Below, one piece after another: positions 36,597-46,700 of a stretch of 49,318 nucleotides of DNA (the first letter of the stretch is position 1; each line of letters opens with the position of its first letter). The stretch comes from Caldifarciminota bacterium. GTDB lineage: Bacteria; Hydrothermota; Tepidihabitantia; B3-TA06. A program made the translations under genes and the position numbers. Location: contig JAFGSK010000014.1 in the NCBI GenBank assembly GCA_016934635.1, positions 1 through 49,318 of the forward strand. The letters are read 5' to 3'. The notes under the pieces were generated by a model that saw only the letters and a list, made by a program, of their open reading frames with translations, did not search any database and had not been told where the DNA came from.

Positions 36597-38376
36597 CTAA
36601 AGACACGTACTCCTTTTGTTTTCCTTTTTTGTAAGCAAATCCTATGTTGTAGCGCTGGCAGCGCAGGCAGCGCTTTGCCTCTTCCCGATCCTCGCCCTCA
36701 ACCAGACCGCACATCGCTTCACGTTTTAAGCTAATCTTTCCGTGTTCTGAGCGTTCTTTAGAACGTTTCTTCACTTCAGGCGCCCTGCTTCGCCAGGCTG
36801 CGCCATCAACCTTCTCCACTCCGAAATCAGGATCGAAATCCGCAAGGCGCTCAAATAAACGCCCCAGGAATCTGGGATGAAGGAATGAAATAATCCTTTG
36901 TGCGGCCTTGCGTCCATCGGCAACAGCCTCAACTACCGAACCCGGTCCGTGCACGACGTCACCACCGGCAAACACCTTACGACGATTGGTGCGAAGATGG
37001 TTCCGGTGAACCTTGATCTTTCCTTCCAAGTCACTTGCTATGGTCAGTTCTTTAATCAAGTGGTAATCGGCTTCCTGGCCTACCGCCACGATAACCATAT
37101 CCGCTTTTGCTTCCCAGGCATCCTCTTCGACCGCCTCCAGTCCGGAGTTCCTTCCTTTGCGATGATCCCTGAGCTTCATGCGAGTAAACCGAACCTTCTC
37201 GACCCTTGTCTTTCCCTTGAATTCAAGCGGGGAAGCAAGGAACTCGAACCTGACGCCTTCAGCCTCTGCTTCGGCTATCTCCTCATCGTAAGCAGGCATT
37301 AAATCACGCATCCGGCGATAGAACACAGAAACCTTTTTTGCACCAAGGCGCAGAGCCGTTCTCGCAGAGTCCACCGCTGTGTTGCCGCCGCCTAATACGA
37401 CGACTTCGCCCTTTATCGAGATAGGTTTTTTTGCGGTGCAAACCTCATGCAGGAAATCAAGGCCTGCAACAACCCCTTTAAGATTCTCCCCCTTAAGCAT
37501 TAAAGGCCTAGGCTTGGACGCCCCCAAGGCCAGGTATACAGCAGAATAGGAGTTCTCGAGTTCAGCGAGATCGAGGTCTTTTCCCAACTCTTTATTGCCT
37601 ATGAATCTGATGCCGTCGCTTGAACTAAGGATAAAATCAATGTCGGATTCGAGAACGTCCCGGGGCAGCCTGAAACATGGAATCGAGGAGTAAAGGAGAC
37701 CGCCAGGGGTTTTTTCTTTATCGTATATGTCCACCGGATAACCGCGCCTTGAAAGGAAGTAAGCGCAACTGAGTCCTGAGGGACCTGCCCCTATTACGGC
37801 TATCTTTTGCCGGTAACGAACAGGGAATCTTGGCCTCTTTTCAGAATTTGACCTTTCCTGTGCGCTGCGTTTAAGTGCACGAATAGCTATGGGTTCCTCG
37901 ATCCGGGTTCGTGTACAAGCCTTCTCGCAAGGCGCTGGACATATCCTGCCAAGGGTGCCTGCCAAAGGAGCGCGTTCACGAATCAGTTCGTCCGCTTCAT
38001 CCCAACGGCCTGCGGCAACCAGAGCGACGTAGTCCGGTACGTTGATATCGGCAGGGCAGTCGCGCCTGCATGGAGATAACTCCAACCTTGTTCCACGGTA
38101 GGTGTCGTAAGCCATAAAGGCGTAGTAGAGGGCAAAAGCGATTCCGCCAAGCAACCAGACGAGGAAAACGTACTGGGGATATTCGTTGGCCTTCAACTGA
38201 GGAATCACTAAGAGAGGAAGAAGCACGAACAAGACATCCAGGGCAAGCCCAGCTATACCGATGCTAATTCTACCCGAGGCAAGCTGGCCTGTACCGGGAA
38301 TTATCAATGAAAGTACGAGCGACCTTAACCTCCTCTTGCGTTCCCTTTCCCTGCGCTCTCTGACGCTAAAACTCAT
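36583..38376 (-). CDS. GltD-like FAD/NAD(P) oxidoreductase with N-terminal membrane anchor
   Basis: A 597-residue protein. Two or three N-terminal membrane helices (about 20-95) come first. Then comes an Fe-S domain like that of glutamate synthase small subunit (CRRDCPADINVPDY, RICPAPCEKACTR), an FAD site (VIGAGPSGLSCAYFL), an NAD(P)H site (VVLGGGNTAVDSARTALRLGA) and ATG/GD motif FAGGDVVHGPGSVVEAVADG. The C-terminus adds CLRCQRYNIG, possibly further metal binding. GltD homologues act with many partners; no large subunit is here, and the membrane anchor is unusual, so the electron acceptor is unknown. It overlaps the barrel gene upstream by 11 nt and thiD downstream by 14 nt. Confidence 0.85.
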   Translation of the reverse strand: MSFSVRERRERERKRRLRSLVLSLIIPGTGQLASGRISIGIAGLALDVLFVLLPLLVIPQLKANEYPQYVFLVWLLGGIAFALYYAFMAYDTYRGTRLELSPCRRDCPADINVPDYVALVAAGRWDEADELIRERAPLAGTLGRICPAPCEKACTRTRIEEPIAIRALKRSAQERSNSEKRPRFPVRYRQKIAVIGAGPSGLSCAYFLSRRGYPVDIYDKEKTPGGLLYSSIPCFRLPRDVLESDIDFILSSSDGIRFIGNKELGKDLDLAELENSYSAVYLALGASKPRPLMLKGENLKGVVAGLDFLHEVCTAKKPISIKGEVVVLGGGNTAVDSARTALRLGAKKVSVFYRRMRDLMPAYDEEIAEAEAEGVRFEFLASPLEFKGKTRVEKVRFTRMKLRDHRKGRNSGLEAVEEDAWEAKADMVIVAVGQEADYHLIKELTIASDLEGKIKVHRNHLRTNRRKVFAGGDVVHGPGSVVEAVADGRKAAQRIISFLHPRFLGRLFERLADFDPDFGVEKVDGAAWRSRAPEVKKRSKERSEHGKISLKREAMCGLVEGEDREEAKRCLRCQRYNIGFAYKKGKQKEYVSLDERK

Positions 38377-39856
38377 AACTCAAAGCAGCTCCTGCACTCA
38401 AGTAATTCAACATACCAAGATTAGGTATATCAGGATCGATCTCAGCCAGAGTATTGGTGAAAAGTGCCGTGGTTGTATTTGCCCTTATCGAAAGATCGAG
38501 TTGTATCGCTTTCCAGTTAAGGGTTGAGGATACGCCGAAGAAAATAGCCGGGATCGAGTAGATGGGAATTTCCTCTATCTGTGTCACGCTGTAATAAAGA
38601 CCTTGTGAGAACCTTATAGGAACCTTCCAATCGTATCCGAAACCGGTACCGAAGAAGATCTCACTGGTACCTTTTCCCCAGGTCTTAACAAGATTAAGGG
38701 AAGCATCTATGATCCAATCACCTGGATGAACCTGAATGCCTGCACACAGGTTTGTCCGGGGAGGAAGCACCAGTATATCGCTTGTATCCATGTCCACCTT
38801 ACTGAGGTCATCGTACTTTAGGATTGCCGAGATCGTCCCGGACATGGTCTTTGCCTCCTCGTCAATGACGAGATTTGAAGCGTTCAACTCAGCAAGATAA
38901 GGGAATCCTACCCTCTGTTCGTAACCTTCTCGTTCGCGAAGGAGATTGGCTCCAAGGTCAAGGCCAAGTGAAGCACCCCATCGCAGGAGGCCACCGTTCT
39001 TCTGTACACCGATCATCGCCCCTAATTCGTCGCCCCTAAGGGTCGTATAGTAACTGTTAAAACGAGGTTCTTCGGCAATGTCAACCCGTGTGGTTATATC
39101 AAGTTTCCAATCATCGGATTCTGTATATACCTCAGCTGTTGTCGGGTCCAAGCGAAGTAAGGCGCTGTCAGTATAATCTATCCAACCGCGTATGTTGTTC
39201 CATCGGAAAGCCACTCCGAGGTTAAAATTTTCCAATTCGGTAGCGAAAAAGAGGTAAAATGGTGTTGTTCGAAGCCGCATTCGTCTGTCAAGGGTAAAAA
39301 TACCGCCTGCCTTGCCGTCTATCTTAAGGTATATGGGTATATCCCCTTCTGAACCGGGGATACCAGGATCCGATACGGTATCTGAAAAGGTATAATCCGT
39401 CTGAAAAGTGAATTCCCCTCTGGACACGATCTCAGATTGGATGCGTCTGCCTTCACGGTATGCGACACCCAGGACCAAGTCGCTTATTCTCAGGGCTGCG
39501 CCCCCATAGTTAACCCCACTTGCCTCAGCCGCGTAAAGGGACAGGGGAATATCAACGTATCCAACAACGGGCAACTCAAGGGCAACGGTCTGCTCCAGCT
39601 TCCCCCTGCGCCCGAATCCTGCGGTAACGACGCCTGCGGCATTCTGGACAGTAGCCAGACCCGCAGGATTGACAATCGCCCCATTCATACCATGGGCTAC
39701 AGCAGGGTTATAGAACTCGTAGTTCATGAGATAAAGGTAAGGTGCGACGTAGTTATAAAGGATGGCTCCTTTTAGCGAGCCGGCAAGTTCGAGTTCTACC
39801 GAGGGTTCCTCGGCTGCAAGGGCTGCCAGGAGCATAACCATAACTCTCATCCCCAT
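38366..39856 (-). CDS. Outer-membrane beta-barrel protein (FadL/PorV-like features)
   Basis: A 496-residue protein. A signal-like N-terminus (MGMRVMVMLLAALAA) precedes an N-terminal region with NPAGLA, a motif common in FadL- and PorV-type barrels. Many alternating amphipathic strands follow, and the last residue is Phe (LSYEF), as in outer-membrane barrels. It may transport hydrophobic compounds or, in type IX systems, act like PorV; neither can be shown here. Start ATG 39856: -10 TATAAT ends 6 nt upstream and no Shine-Dalgarno is present, so the mRNA is probably leaderless. Confidence 0.75.
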   Translation of the reverse strand: MGMRVMVMLLAALAAEEPSVELELAGSLKGAILYNYVAPYLYLMNYEFYNPAVAHGMNGAIVNPAGLATVQNAAGVVTAGFGRRGKLEQTVALELPVVGYVDIPLSLYAAEASGVNYGGAALRISDLVLGVAYREGRRIQSEIVSRGEFTFQTDYTFSDTVSDPGIPGSEGDIPIYLKIDGKAGGIFTLDRRMRLRTTPFYLFFATELENFNLGVAFRWNNIRGWIDYTDSALLRLDPTTAEVYTESDDWKLDITTRVDIAEEPRFNSYYTTLRGDELGAMIGVQKNGGLLRWGASLGLDLGANLLREREGYEQRVGFPYLAELNASNLVIDEEAKTMSGTISAILKYDDLSKVDMDTSDILVLPPRTNLCAGIQVHPGDWIIDASLNLVKTWGKGTSEIFFGTGFGYDWKVPIRFSQGLYYSVTQIEEIPIYSIPAIFFGVSSTLNWKAIQLDLSIRANTTTALFTNTLAEIDPDIPNLGMLNYLSAGAALSYEF

Positions 39857-39862
39857 AGCATT

Positions 39863-39890
39863 ATTATAAGGTATAAAGGGGAGTAGTCAA
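39863..39890 (-). promoter_or_regulatory. Leaderless promoter of the barrel-oxidoreductase-thiD operon
   Basis: TTGACT (39890-39885), 16-bp spacer, perfect TATAAT (39868-39863), then 6 nt to the ATG. Confidence 0.75.
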
Positions 39891-40221
39891 GCATCAACTG
39901 CCTCACTTCACTCTTTGCACAACGGCGAGTCGGTATTTATCAACCATGAGAACATAATACGCGGCTAATCGAAATGGTCAACATCCTCTTTTCACAACCA
40001 TTTTATGGGTTTCCTGAACAAAAGGGTAGGGGCAAATCATGGGGGCTGTGCCAAAAGTCAAGAAAACCAGACAAGGGGTTTAAACCCCTTGTCTGGACCT
40101 GGCTGTTAGCTACGTATTGAGTTGACTTACTAACCAAATATGCTCTGCATTGTCGGACTAAAGGTTCTTCCTGAGTTCAGAATACGGGTGGTGTGTTATG
40201 GGTTTGTTACGGGTGGGCAGG
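39891..40221. other. Gene-free region containing repeat copy 2
   Basis: Apart from the inverted-repeat copy at 40041-40126 I see no gene, RNA or terminator. An in-frame extension of the protease gene back to 40140 is not supported, because the promoter lies downstream of it. Confidence 0.5.
40041..40126. repeat. Long-range inverted repeat, copy 2, with 30-nt perfect palindrome
   Basis: The palindrome at 40067-40096 (CCAGACAAGGGGTTT and its exact complement) is flanked by sequences (GTGCCAAAAGTCAAGAAAA on one side, GGCTGTTAGCTACGTATTGA on the other) that match copy 1 at 1-88 in reverse orientation. The two copies bracket about 40 kb. Confidence 0.85.
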
Positions 40222-40249
40222 TTGACAACCTCTGCATAGCGCCTATGAT
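40222..40249 (+). promoter_or_regulatory. Promoter of the protease-lipoprotein operon
   Basis: TTGACA (40222-40227), 16-bp spacer, TATGAT (40244-40249). AGGAGGA follows at 40268-40274. Confidence 0.7.
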
Positions 40250-40277
40250 TTTGGTAGTATCAAACCCAGGAGGACAC

Positions 40278-42560
40278 TTGAAGATATATATGTGTCGAGT
40301 TACGATGTTTTTGATCCTACCCTTTGTTCTTTTCGCGGGATTCGACTGGTCAACGGTCGACCTTACCGACCCTGAGCATTTTGCTCAAGGCCAGATCAAG
40401 GTGAGGTTCGCCGATGACGCGGACATCTCAAGGATCCAGTCGGCTATCCTGGCCCAAGAAGCAAGCGTGGTCAAAAGGATCGAAGAACTGAACGTAATGC
40501 AGTTGAAGTTAGCGGAAGGCAAGGACGTTCTCGAAACTTTGGAGTATTACGAGGCTCAGCCGGACGTAATATACGCCGAACCGGTAATGATCCACCGCGC
40601 TTTCTGGACGCCTAACGATCCTCAGTACGGGTATCAGTGGCATTTCGACGGAAATCACATAAATATGCCTGATGCATGGGATAAGGAGCGTGGACACTCC
40701 GGCGTAATAATCGCTATCGTGGATACTGGTATCGCCTTCGAGGATTACGATATCCCGTCCCACGAAGAAGGTGAGGTTTACTCTTCAGACGGCTACTACC
40801 ATGCATGTCCGGACTTTACCGCCTCCCAGTTCGTTTCAGGCTACGATTATGTTCACGACGATGCACACCCCAACGACCAGAACGGACACGGCACCCACGT
40901 TGCAGGCACCGTAGCCCAGGCCACGGACAACGGAATAGGGGTGGCCGGTATGGCTCCGAACTGCAAGTTAATGCCGATTCAGGTTCTTGGTTATGACGGT
41001 TCAGGCTATGATACCTGGATCGCGGACGGCATTATTTTTGCTGCTGACAGCGGTGCAGACGTGATAAACATGAGCTTAGGCGGATTACCCGGAGTTCCCT
41101 CCCAGACAGAACATGATGCAATCAAGTATGCGGTGAATAAAGGCGTCGTCGTGGTAGCTGCTGCAGGTAACGAAGGAGTCGGCGAGATGAGTTACCCGGG
41201 CGGTTTCGAGGAATGCATCGGCGTTGCCGCCTGCGATTATAACAACGTACTCTCCTACTATTCCCAGTACGGAAACGGTCTTGACATCTCAGCCCCAGGC
41301 GGAGACGTAACCGTAGATTTGAACAGCGACGGTAAGGCGGACGGCGTTTGCCAGGTTACCTATACTAATCCAGGCGGAGAATACACTGGTGCCTGGGTTG
41401 ATGAATTCTCCCTCACTTGGTGGCAAGGTACGTCAATGGCCTCGCCTCACGTTTCAGGGTTGGCAGCGCTTTTGATAAGCCACGGAATAACCGGGGTGTC
41501 AAACGTCAAGGCCGCCATTTACTCCACCGCCGATGACATCGGCAATCCTTTTTACTACGGGTACGGCATGATTAACCCGTCGAAGGCTCTTGATTACGGC
41601 GGTTCAGGGGACGTCGTACTCCAAATCCCTGTAGTACAGAACCCATTGCTTGCACAGCACGCAGACATGTGGGTCGTTCCGACCATGGGAACTCTCTTCA
41701 GTGCGCCCCAGGTTACGGTGGACGATGAATCGGTAAGCATGTATTCTGTCCCAGGATCTAACGCCTACGTTGGTGACTACGAGTTTACATCCACCGGCAC
41801 GTTTACCATCGAAGCCAGCGGCGGCGGGGCAAGCAAAACACGCCAATTCAGCGTTGAGACCGTCACCGTAGCCGGGGGCATGATTTCTTCACCTGACGGG
41901 AAATGCTATCTTGACGTCCCTGCGGGCGCTGTACCTATCTCGACCTACTTCACAGCAGCTGACGAGGAAATGCAGGCATCCCGTACCCCGAATAAACCCT
42001 ATGAGACTGAGGTACTTAAAGACGCCTTACCTATCGGCCCTGCCTACCGGTTTGGCCCAGGGGGTCTGAATATTCACTCGCCGGCGAGTCTGCACTTAAG
42101 TTACGCCTGGTTGAGTGGGATAGAGCCTTCTCATCTGGTTCTAATGGCCTACCAGGAAGGAAGCTGGACCGCGGTACCTTCCTACATTGACCGTGAACGC
42201 AGAGAGGTTGTGGCATCGGTAGAGAAGCTCGGGATATTCCAGCTCGCTAAAGATGCAACGCAGAGTACACCGGATCTACCCCAGGTCCTCGATTTACGCC
42301 TGATTGACGCAACCCCGTTGCCAGGCGATCTGGTTGCCCGGCTGAGCCTGGCTGAAGAAATATCCCTCACTCTTGCAGTCTTCGATGCTACAGGACGAAA
42401 GGTAAATACTTTGGTCGCCGGAACACTCCCTGCGGGTGAGTACGATTACAGATGGGAGGACACCGATCAAACAGGTCGCTGTCTTTCCCCAGGGGTTTAC
42501 TTCATACATCTGGAAACACCTTCTCGGGTAAGAAACCTCAAAGTAATCTCGCTTCACTAG
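40278..42560 (+). CDS. Exported subtilisin-like (S8) protease with C-terminal FlgD-like domain
   Basis: A 760-residue exported protease. The signal peptide (MKIYMCRVTMFLILPFVLFA) is followed by a propeptide (QIKVRFADDADISRI...), then the S8 domain with catalytic Asp149 (IVDTG), His204 (GHGTHVAG), Asn298 (AAAGNEG) and Ser386 (GTSMASPHVSG), all intact. A beta-rich region follows, and a C-terminal FlgD-like domain (VFDATGRKVNTLVAG...GVYFIHLE). I chose TTG 40278, since AGGAGG lies 4 nt upstream and the promoter at 40222-40249 excludes earlier codons; ATG 40290 is the alternative but is too far from that site. A TPR lipoprotein gene follows 9 nt later. Confidence 0.9.
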   Translation: MKIYMCRVTMFLILPFVLFAGFDWSTVDLTDPEHFAQGQIKVRFADDADISRIQSAILAQEASVVKRIEELNVMQLKLAEGKDVLETLEYYEAQPDVIYAEPVMIHRAFWTPNDPQYGYQWHFDGNHINMPDAWDKERGHSGVIIAIVDTGIAFEDYDIPSHEEGEVYSSDGYYHACPDFTASQFVSGYDYVHDDAHPNDQNGHGTHVAGTVAQATDNGIGVAGMAPNCKLMPIQVLGYDGSGYDTWIADGIIFAADSGADVINMSLGGLPGVPSQTEHDAIKYAVNKGVVVVAAAGNEGVGEMSYPGGFEECIGVAACDYNNVLSYYSQYGNGLDISAPGGDVTVDLNSDGKADGVCQVTYTNPGGEYTGAWVDEFSLTWWQGTSMASPHVSGLAALLISHGITGVSNVKAAIYSTADDIGNPFYYGYGMINPSKALDYGGSGDVVLQIPVVQNPLLAQHADMWVVPTMGTLFSAPQVTVDDESVSMYSVPGSNAYVGDYEFTSTGTFTIEASGGGASKTRQFSVETVTVAGGMISSPDGKCYLDVPAGAVPISTYFTAADEEMQASRTPNKPYETEVLKDALPIGPAYRFGPGGLNIHSPASLHLSYAWLSGIEPSHLVLMAYQEGSWTAVPSYIDRERREVVASVEKLGIFQLAKDATQSTPDLPQVLDLRLIDATPLPGDLVARLSLAEEISLTLAVFDATGRKVNTLVAGTLPAGEYDYRWEDTDQTGRCLSPGVYFIHLETPSRVRNLKVISLH

Positions 42561-42569
42561 GAGGACTAA

Positions 42570-43148
42570 ATGAGTAGATTCAAACTTTTCATATTACTTG
42601 GGGTATTGTTAATGGCCGCCGCCTGCACCGAGTGGGCGATTGATTCCACCGAACAGGGCTGGGACGCCTTCGACGATAACGATCTTGAAACCGCGCGTTC
42701 CCATTTCGAGGATGCAATCAGCTGGGACTGCACCTATGCAGGCGGTCACAACGGCCTGGGCTGGGTCAACCTTTTAGAAAATGACCTCCAGGAATCATTT
42801 AATAACTTCGATACCGCACTTTACTACGACCAGGATTTAGTGGATGCCAACGCCGGTGGCGCCTTGGCTGCTACTGAGGTTGGCGAACACACCAAGGCGG
42901 TTAACTGGGCTGATTACGTCATCGCGGAAGATGCGAACTACGAATTCTCCCACTACGATAAGGTTGATATCAAGGTTATCCGACTGACAAAGGCAAAGTC
43001 AGCTGCAGCGAATGGTGATTTCGATACCGCTCTTGATGAAATCCAGATTCTTGACTCAAGTTTCGACGCCGACCCCTCTGATCCTATAGGTCAGGCAGAA
43101 ATTCTTAACAAGCTTGAACTTCTGATTACCGAGTTATACTCCGGATAG
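42570..43148 (+). CDS. TPR lipoprotein
   Basis: A 192-residue lipoprotein. MSRFKLFILLGVLLMAAAC ends in a lipobox (MAAAC), so Cys19 would be lipidated, by the Lnt pathway also encoded in this window. The mature part has TPR-like pairs (GWDAFDDNDLETARSHFEDA, GWVNLLENDLQESFNNFDTA). It is strongly acidic. AGGAGG lies 6 nt before the ATG, and the protease gene is 9 nt upstream, so they are co-expressed. A periplasmic scaffold for the protease is possible but not shown. Confidence 0.85.
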   Translation: MSRFKLFILLGVLLMAAACTEWAIDSTEQGWDAFDDNDLETARSHFEDAISWDCTYAGGHNGLGWVNLLENDLQESFNNFDTALYYDQDLVDANAGGALAATEVGEHTKAVNWADYVIAEDANYEFSHYDKVDIKVIRLTKAKSAAANGDFDTALDEIQILDSSFDADPSDPIGQAEILNKLELLITELYSG

Positions 43149-43229
43149 TTGTTGCGCAAAATAAAGCGGCCTTATGAATGTCTTCCTTCGTTTAGTATTC
43201 AAAGATATAGGCGTTAAGGTCCTTACAGG

Positions 43230-43257
43230 TTGACATCCGTCTTAGGCCGGATAGACT
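43230..43257 (+). promoter_or_regulatory. Candidate promoter for tRNA-Leu
   Basis: TTGACA (43230-43235), 16-bp spacer, TAGACT (43252-43257). It would give an unusually long (~280 nt) precursor leader containing the partial tRNA copies. Confidence 0.45.
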
Positions 43258-43377
43258 TCACGACTTAGGTCGATCTACGAGGGTTGTGACGTGAGCTCAA
43301 GCAATTGTATGAGCGAACGAAGGCGGTGAAACTGCCTTGCGGTAGTGAACGCCGTCATCAACTAAAAATATGCAATA

Positions 43378-43390
43378 GCCGAGATGGCGG
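43378..43390 (+). repeat. Partial tRNA-Leu 5' end, copy 1
   Basis: GCCGAGATGGCGG preceded by ATATGCAATA, matching the start of tRNA-Leu and its upstream bases; the match stops after 13 nt. Confidence 0.7.
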
Positions 43391-43486
43391 TCGGTCTGCG
43401 AGGGTCGCGGAGCGATGTCGAGCGGACCGGAGACGACGTAGTTGTCTCACCTGAGAAAGGAGCCATCTTCAAAAAAACTTGTAATA

Positions 43487-43499
43487 GCCGAGATGGCGG
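43487..43499 (+). repeat. Partial tRNA-Leu 5' end, copy 2
   Basis: GCCGAGATGGCGG preceded by TGTAATA, as in the true tRNA, 58 nt downstream of this copy; no anticodon arm follows. Confidence 0.7.
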
Positions 43500-43544
43500 T
43501 CGTGAGCGTTAGCGAACGCCGGCATCAACCAGAAATATGTAATA

Positions 43545-43628
43545 GCCGAGATGGCGGAACTGGCAGACGCGCTAGCTTCAGGAGCTAGTGGGGGCAACCC
43601 CGTGGGGGTTCAACTCCCCCTCTCGGCA
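43545..43628 (+). tRNA. tRNA-Leu (CAG)
   Basis: An 84-nt tRNA with a long variable arm (GGGGGCAACCCC). Acceptor GCCGAGA/TCTCGGC, anticodon stem CTAGC/GCTAG around TTCAGGA giving CAG, T-arm GTTCAAC, discriminator A, CCA not encoded. Confidence 0.93.
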
Positions 43629-43702
43629 CTAACCTGCATTCCGAGATTAAATCCATGGGTCGAGGTATTTGTTTAAAGCACAAGAGGATAGCTTATGATT
43701 GA

Positions 43703-46700
43703 TCAGCTGATCTTCAGGAGCTTGGGGTCGAGACCTTTCTGGATACAGATCTCGGCAAACGATTTGGCGTTTTCTGCGGAAAGTGATTCGATTATCTTAT
43801 TGGCTGCCTGGGCTGCGGCTGTTTGATGTTTCTTCCATCTTGAGTAAGCTCTGGGGTGAAACAGGCAAGAGGTGAAGGATGACTTCTTGTCTCCATCTTT
43901 CGTTTCATTAAAGGAAAGCCTGCGTTCGGCAAGTGATGTCTGAACCAGATTACCCCATATTATCAGATCGAGTAAAGGTTTTATTCCCAGACGGGTAAGC
44001 AGTTGGCTGGCATAGTGTTCGGCTTCCTTGAATTTGCCTTCACCTTCATAGGCTTGAGCGAGTAAGAGCAGGGAATTGAGTCGACTCTCCTCGTCCATCT
44101 GTTCTCCGAACTCTTTTTCCAACCCTGAGAGCACTTCGGCTGCCACAGGATACATCTTGTTTGCAAGGTTAATTCTTGCTGCAATCAGCCGTGCAGCTAT
44201 TTTCGCCTTCACGTGACCCAGTTCCTGAACCATCGACTGAAGTTCGAGTAACTCCACCACTGCGGTTTCGACGTCTCCTGAACCGATGAGATTCTCAAGC
44301 CTTGTAACCTTGGTTGGAAAGATTTGATCTGGGTCACTTGAGCGCTGTGCAAGTTCAAGGCACCTGCTGCATTCTTTTTCAGCTTCTTTGAACCTCCCGA
44401 TTCGATTGTAGATACTAACCCTTAGACGGATAGGGTCAATAGCCATGAGCAGCATCTCAGGTGATTCTGCAAGTTTGTCTGCAAAGGCCAGCTTTTCAAG
44501 AGCTTCCTCATATCGACCGAGACTGGCGCTTACGGTTGCGTATTGTCGACTGGCCTCTGCTTCACTCCATGGATCGCCTGTTTCTTGTGCGATCTTGAGT
44601 GCCTCTTCGGCCTGAATCAAGGCCTCTGCGAAAAGCCCCATGTGTATGTTCACGGATGACAATGAGGCAAGTGATCGGGCCGCTCCTCCCGGGTTACCGA
44701 CTTCCTTGCACAGTTTGTAAGCCTCTTCAAGATGTTTGCGGGCCTCGTCCATCCTCCACAGTTCCTGCAGGGTATTCCCCAGATTGACATGGGTTTCGGC
44801 AAGTCTGTTCGGATCACCGATGAGCTTTTGGAGACGCAGGGCCTTCCGGTACGAGTCAAGGGCTTCTTCGGCTCTTCCACCGTAATAGGCTAGTAAACCC
44901 TTGCGCATATGAACCTCACTGGTCAGCTCAGGGTCTTGAAGCTCCTGCGCCCTCATCATCGCCTCTTCAAGCCGCTGGGTTGCTGCTTCGGGATTCCCGC
45001 GTGCGATCTCAAGTGATGCAAGTTCCATGGTACAGTTGATTATGGTTGCGCGGTGACCGATCTCCATTGAAATCTTTAAGGCTCGTTCCAAATAACTTTC
45101 TGCATCTTCCAGCCGCCCCATCTGATGCAGTAAGCGGGCGATGTTCAGGATATTGTTTGTAAGGAGGAATTTATCTTCCGATTTCTCGGCAAGCATAATA
45201 GCCCGCTTGTAGTAATTAAGGGCTTGATCCGGCCGTCCCAGCATACGATTTAAGGTGGCTAAATTATTCAGGGCACGGTTCGCATTCTCGGAATCATCTA
45301 TCTCTTCGGCTAACCTCAAGGCGCCCTCGAAGTGTGTTTCTGCATCAGGAGGTTTACCCTGTTGGGCGTAGCCTGTACCCATCTCTAGGTGCGCAATCGC
45401 TTTTCCCCTGGTATAGCCTAAAGCCTCGGCTTGATTCAGGGCTTCCTGGGAGTACTCGAACACGTGCTCGAAATCCGAGAGAAACCTTGAAACATAAGCC
45501 ATCTTGTTAAGGGCATCTACTTCTTTTTCGGCAAATCCCTTTTGAATCGATATCTTGCGGGCCGCTCCGTAATCTTTTGCAGCCTCGGTAAACTGACCCT
45601 GATATTCGTACACCCTGCCTCGTCCGAAGTAGGCTGCAAACATCTCCTCGCTGTGACCTTCCTTAAATTGCGTCGTCCAAATATCTATCGCCTTCCCGTA
45701 ATCCTCCAGGGCGGTTTCGTTGCGGAAAAGCCGCTGATTCTCGCCTGCCGAGCGAAGCCTGTAATTGAAGGCATTGGTCCACTCCTGGGCTTCGAACCAG
45801 TGATCGGCCAGGATGGAGTAGTAGCGTTCCAGGGATTCGGCATAGAGATCCTCGATTGCCCTGGCCACATTTTTATGAAATTTCTCTCGCTCCCCTCGCA
45901 GTACCGAGTCGTAACAAACGTCACGGACAAGGGTCTGGCGAAATACGTACTCCACTTCCCCAGCCTCAAGGGAATAGATAAGGCCTGCCGAGACGGCAGG
46001 GGCAAGAACCGAACCCACATCCTCGAGGGAAAGTATCTTACCCACTATTGAAGCAGGGAAGTGCATGCTTCCGTATACCGCACCCAACTTCAAGGCGTGC
46101 CGGACATCCTCGGAAAGCCTGTCAAGGCGGGAGAAAACGAGGCTGTAGAGATCGTCCGGTATCTCTGAGGTGTCGGCCTCGGCCTTCATCTCCCACTTGC
46201 CCTTCGTCTTGTTAACGAGTCCCTTATCGATAAGGTATCCTGTCCACTGCTCGATAACCGTTGGATTACCAAGGGAACGTTGATAGAGAAACTGGTGGAT
46301 GTTTTCTGTAACTTCACCATCGAGAAGCTGCTGAACGAGTTCTCTGGACTCTGCTGCACTCAATGGGTTGAGAACTACTTCTTCGTGCTTTACTTCTTCC
46401 GTTCCGAAACCCTGGTTATAAGCCTCTGCAAACTCAGGATCATAAGTAAGAAAGAAGGTTACTCCCTGAGGCTTGAAGCGTGGGATGGTTCGGGCGGCAA
46501 AAGTAAGCATCTCCAAGGAACCACCGTCCGCCCTTCCCAGTTCGTCACACAATACCGTCAGAGGCTTACCTGATGCACGCCTTATAAGGTACGATCTGAA
46601 CGCATCCATCAGGTTTTCAAGGCGCAGTTCCGGTGAATAACGAGCAATACTCTTCTTGGCTTCATCGAGGCCGAATAACATAGCGGCGATAAATGGAAAC

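Larger units (their letters stand above)
43149..43544. other. Gene-free leader with partial tRNA-Leu duplications
   Basis: No ORF. It carries two copies of the first 13 nt of the downstream tRNA-Leu (43378-43390 and 43487-43499) with adjacent upstream sequence, and a repeated unit near GAACGCCG(T/G)CATCAAC at 43348 and 43515. A further degenerate pair is seen at 43269 and 43389 (GGTCGATCTACGAGGG against GGTCGGTCTGCGAGGG). Confidence 0.6.

Noticed and set aside
40140..40277. N-terminal extension of the protease back to the ATG at 40140
   Set aside because: The promoter at 40222-40249 and the AGGAGG at 40268 lie downstream of it, and the signal peptide starts at 40278.
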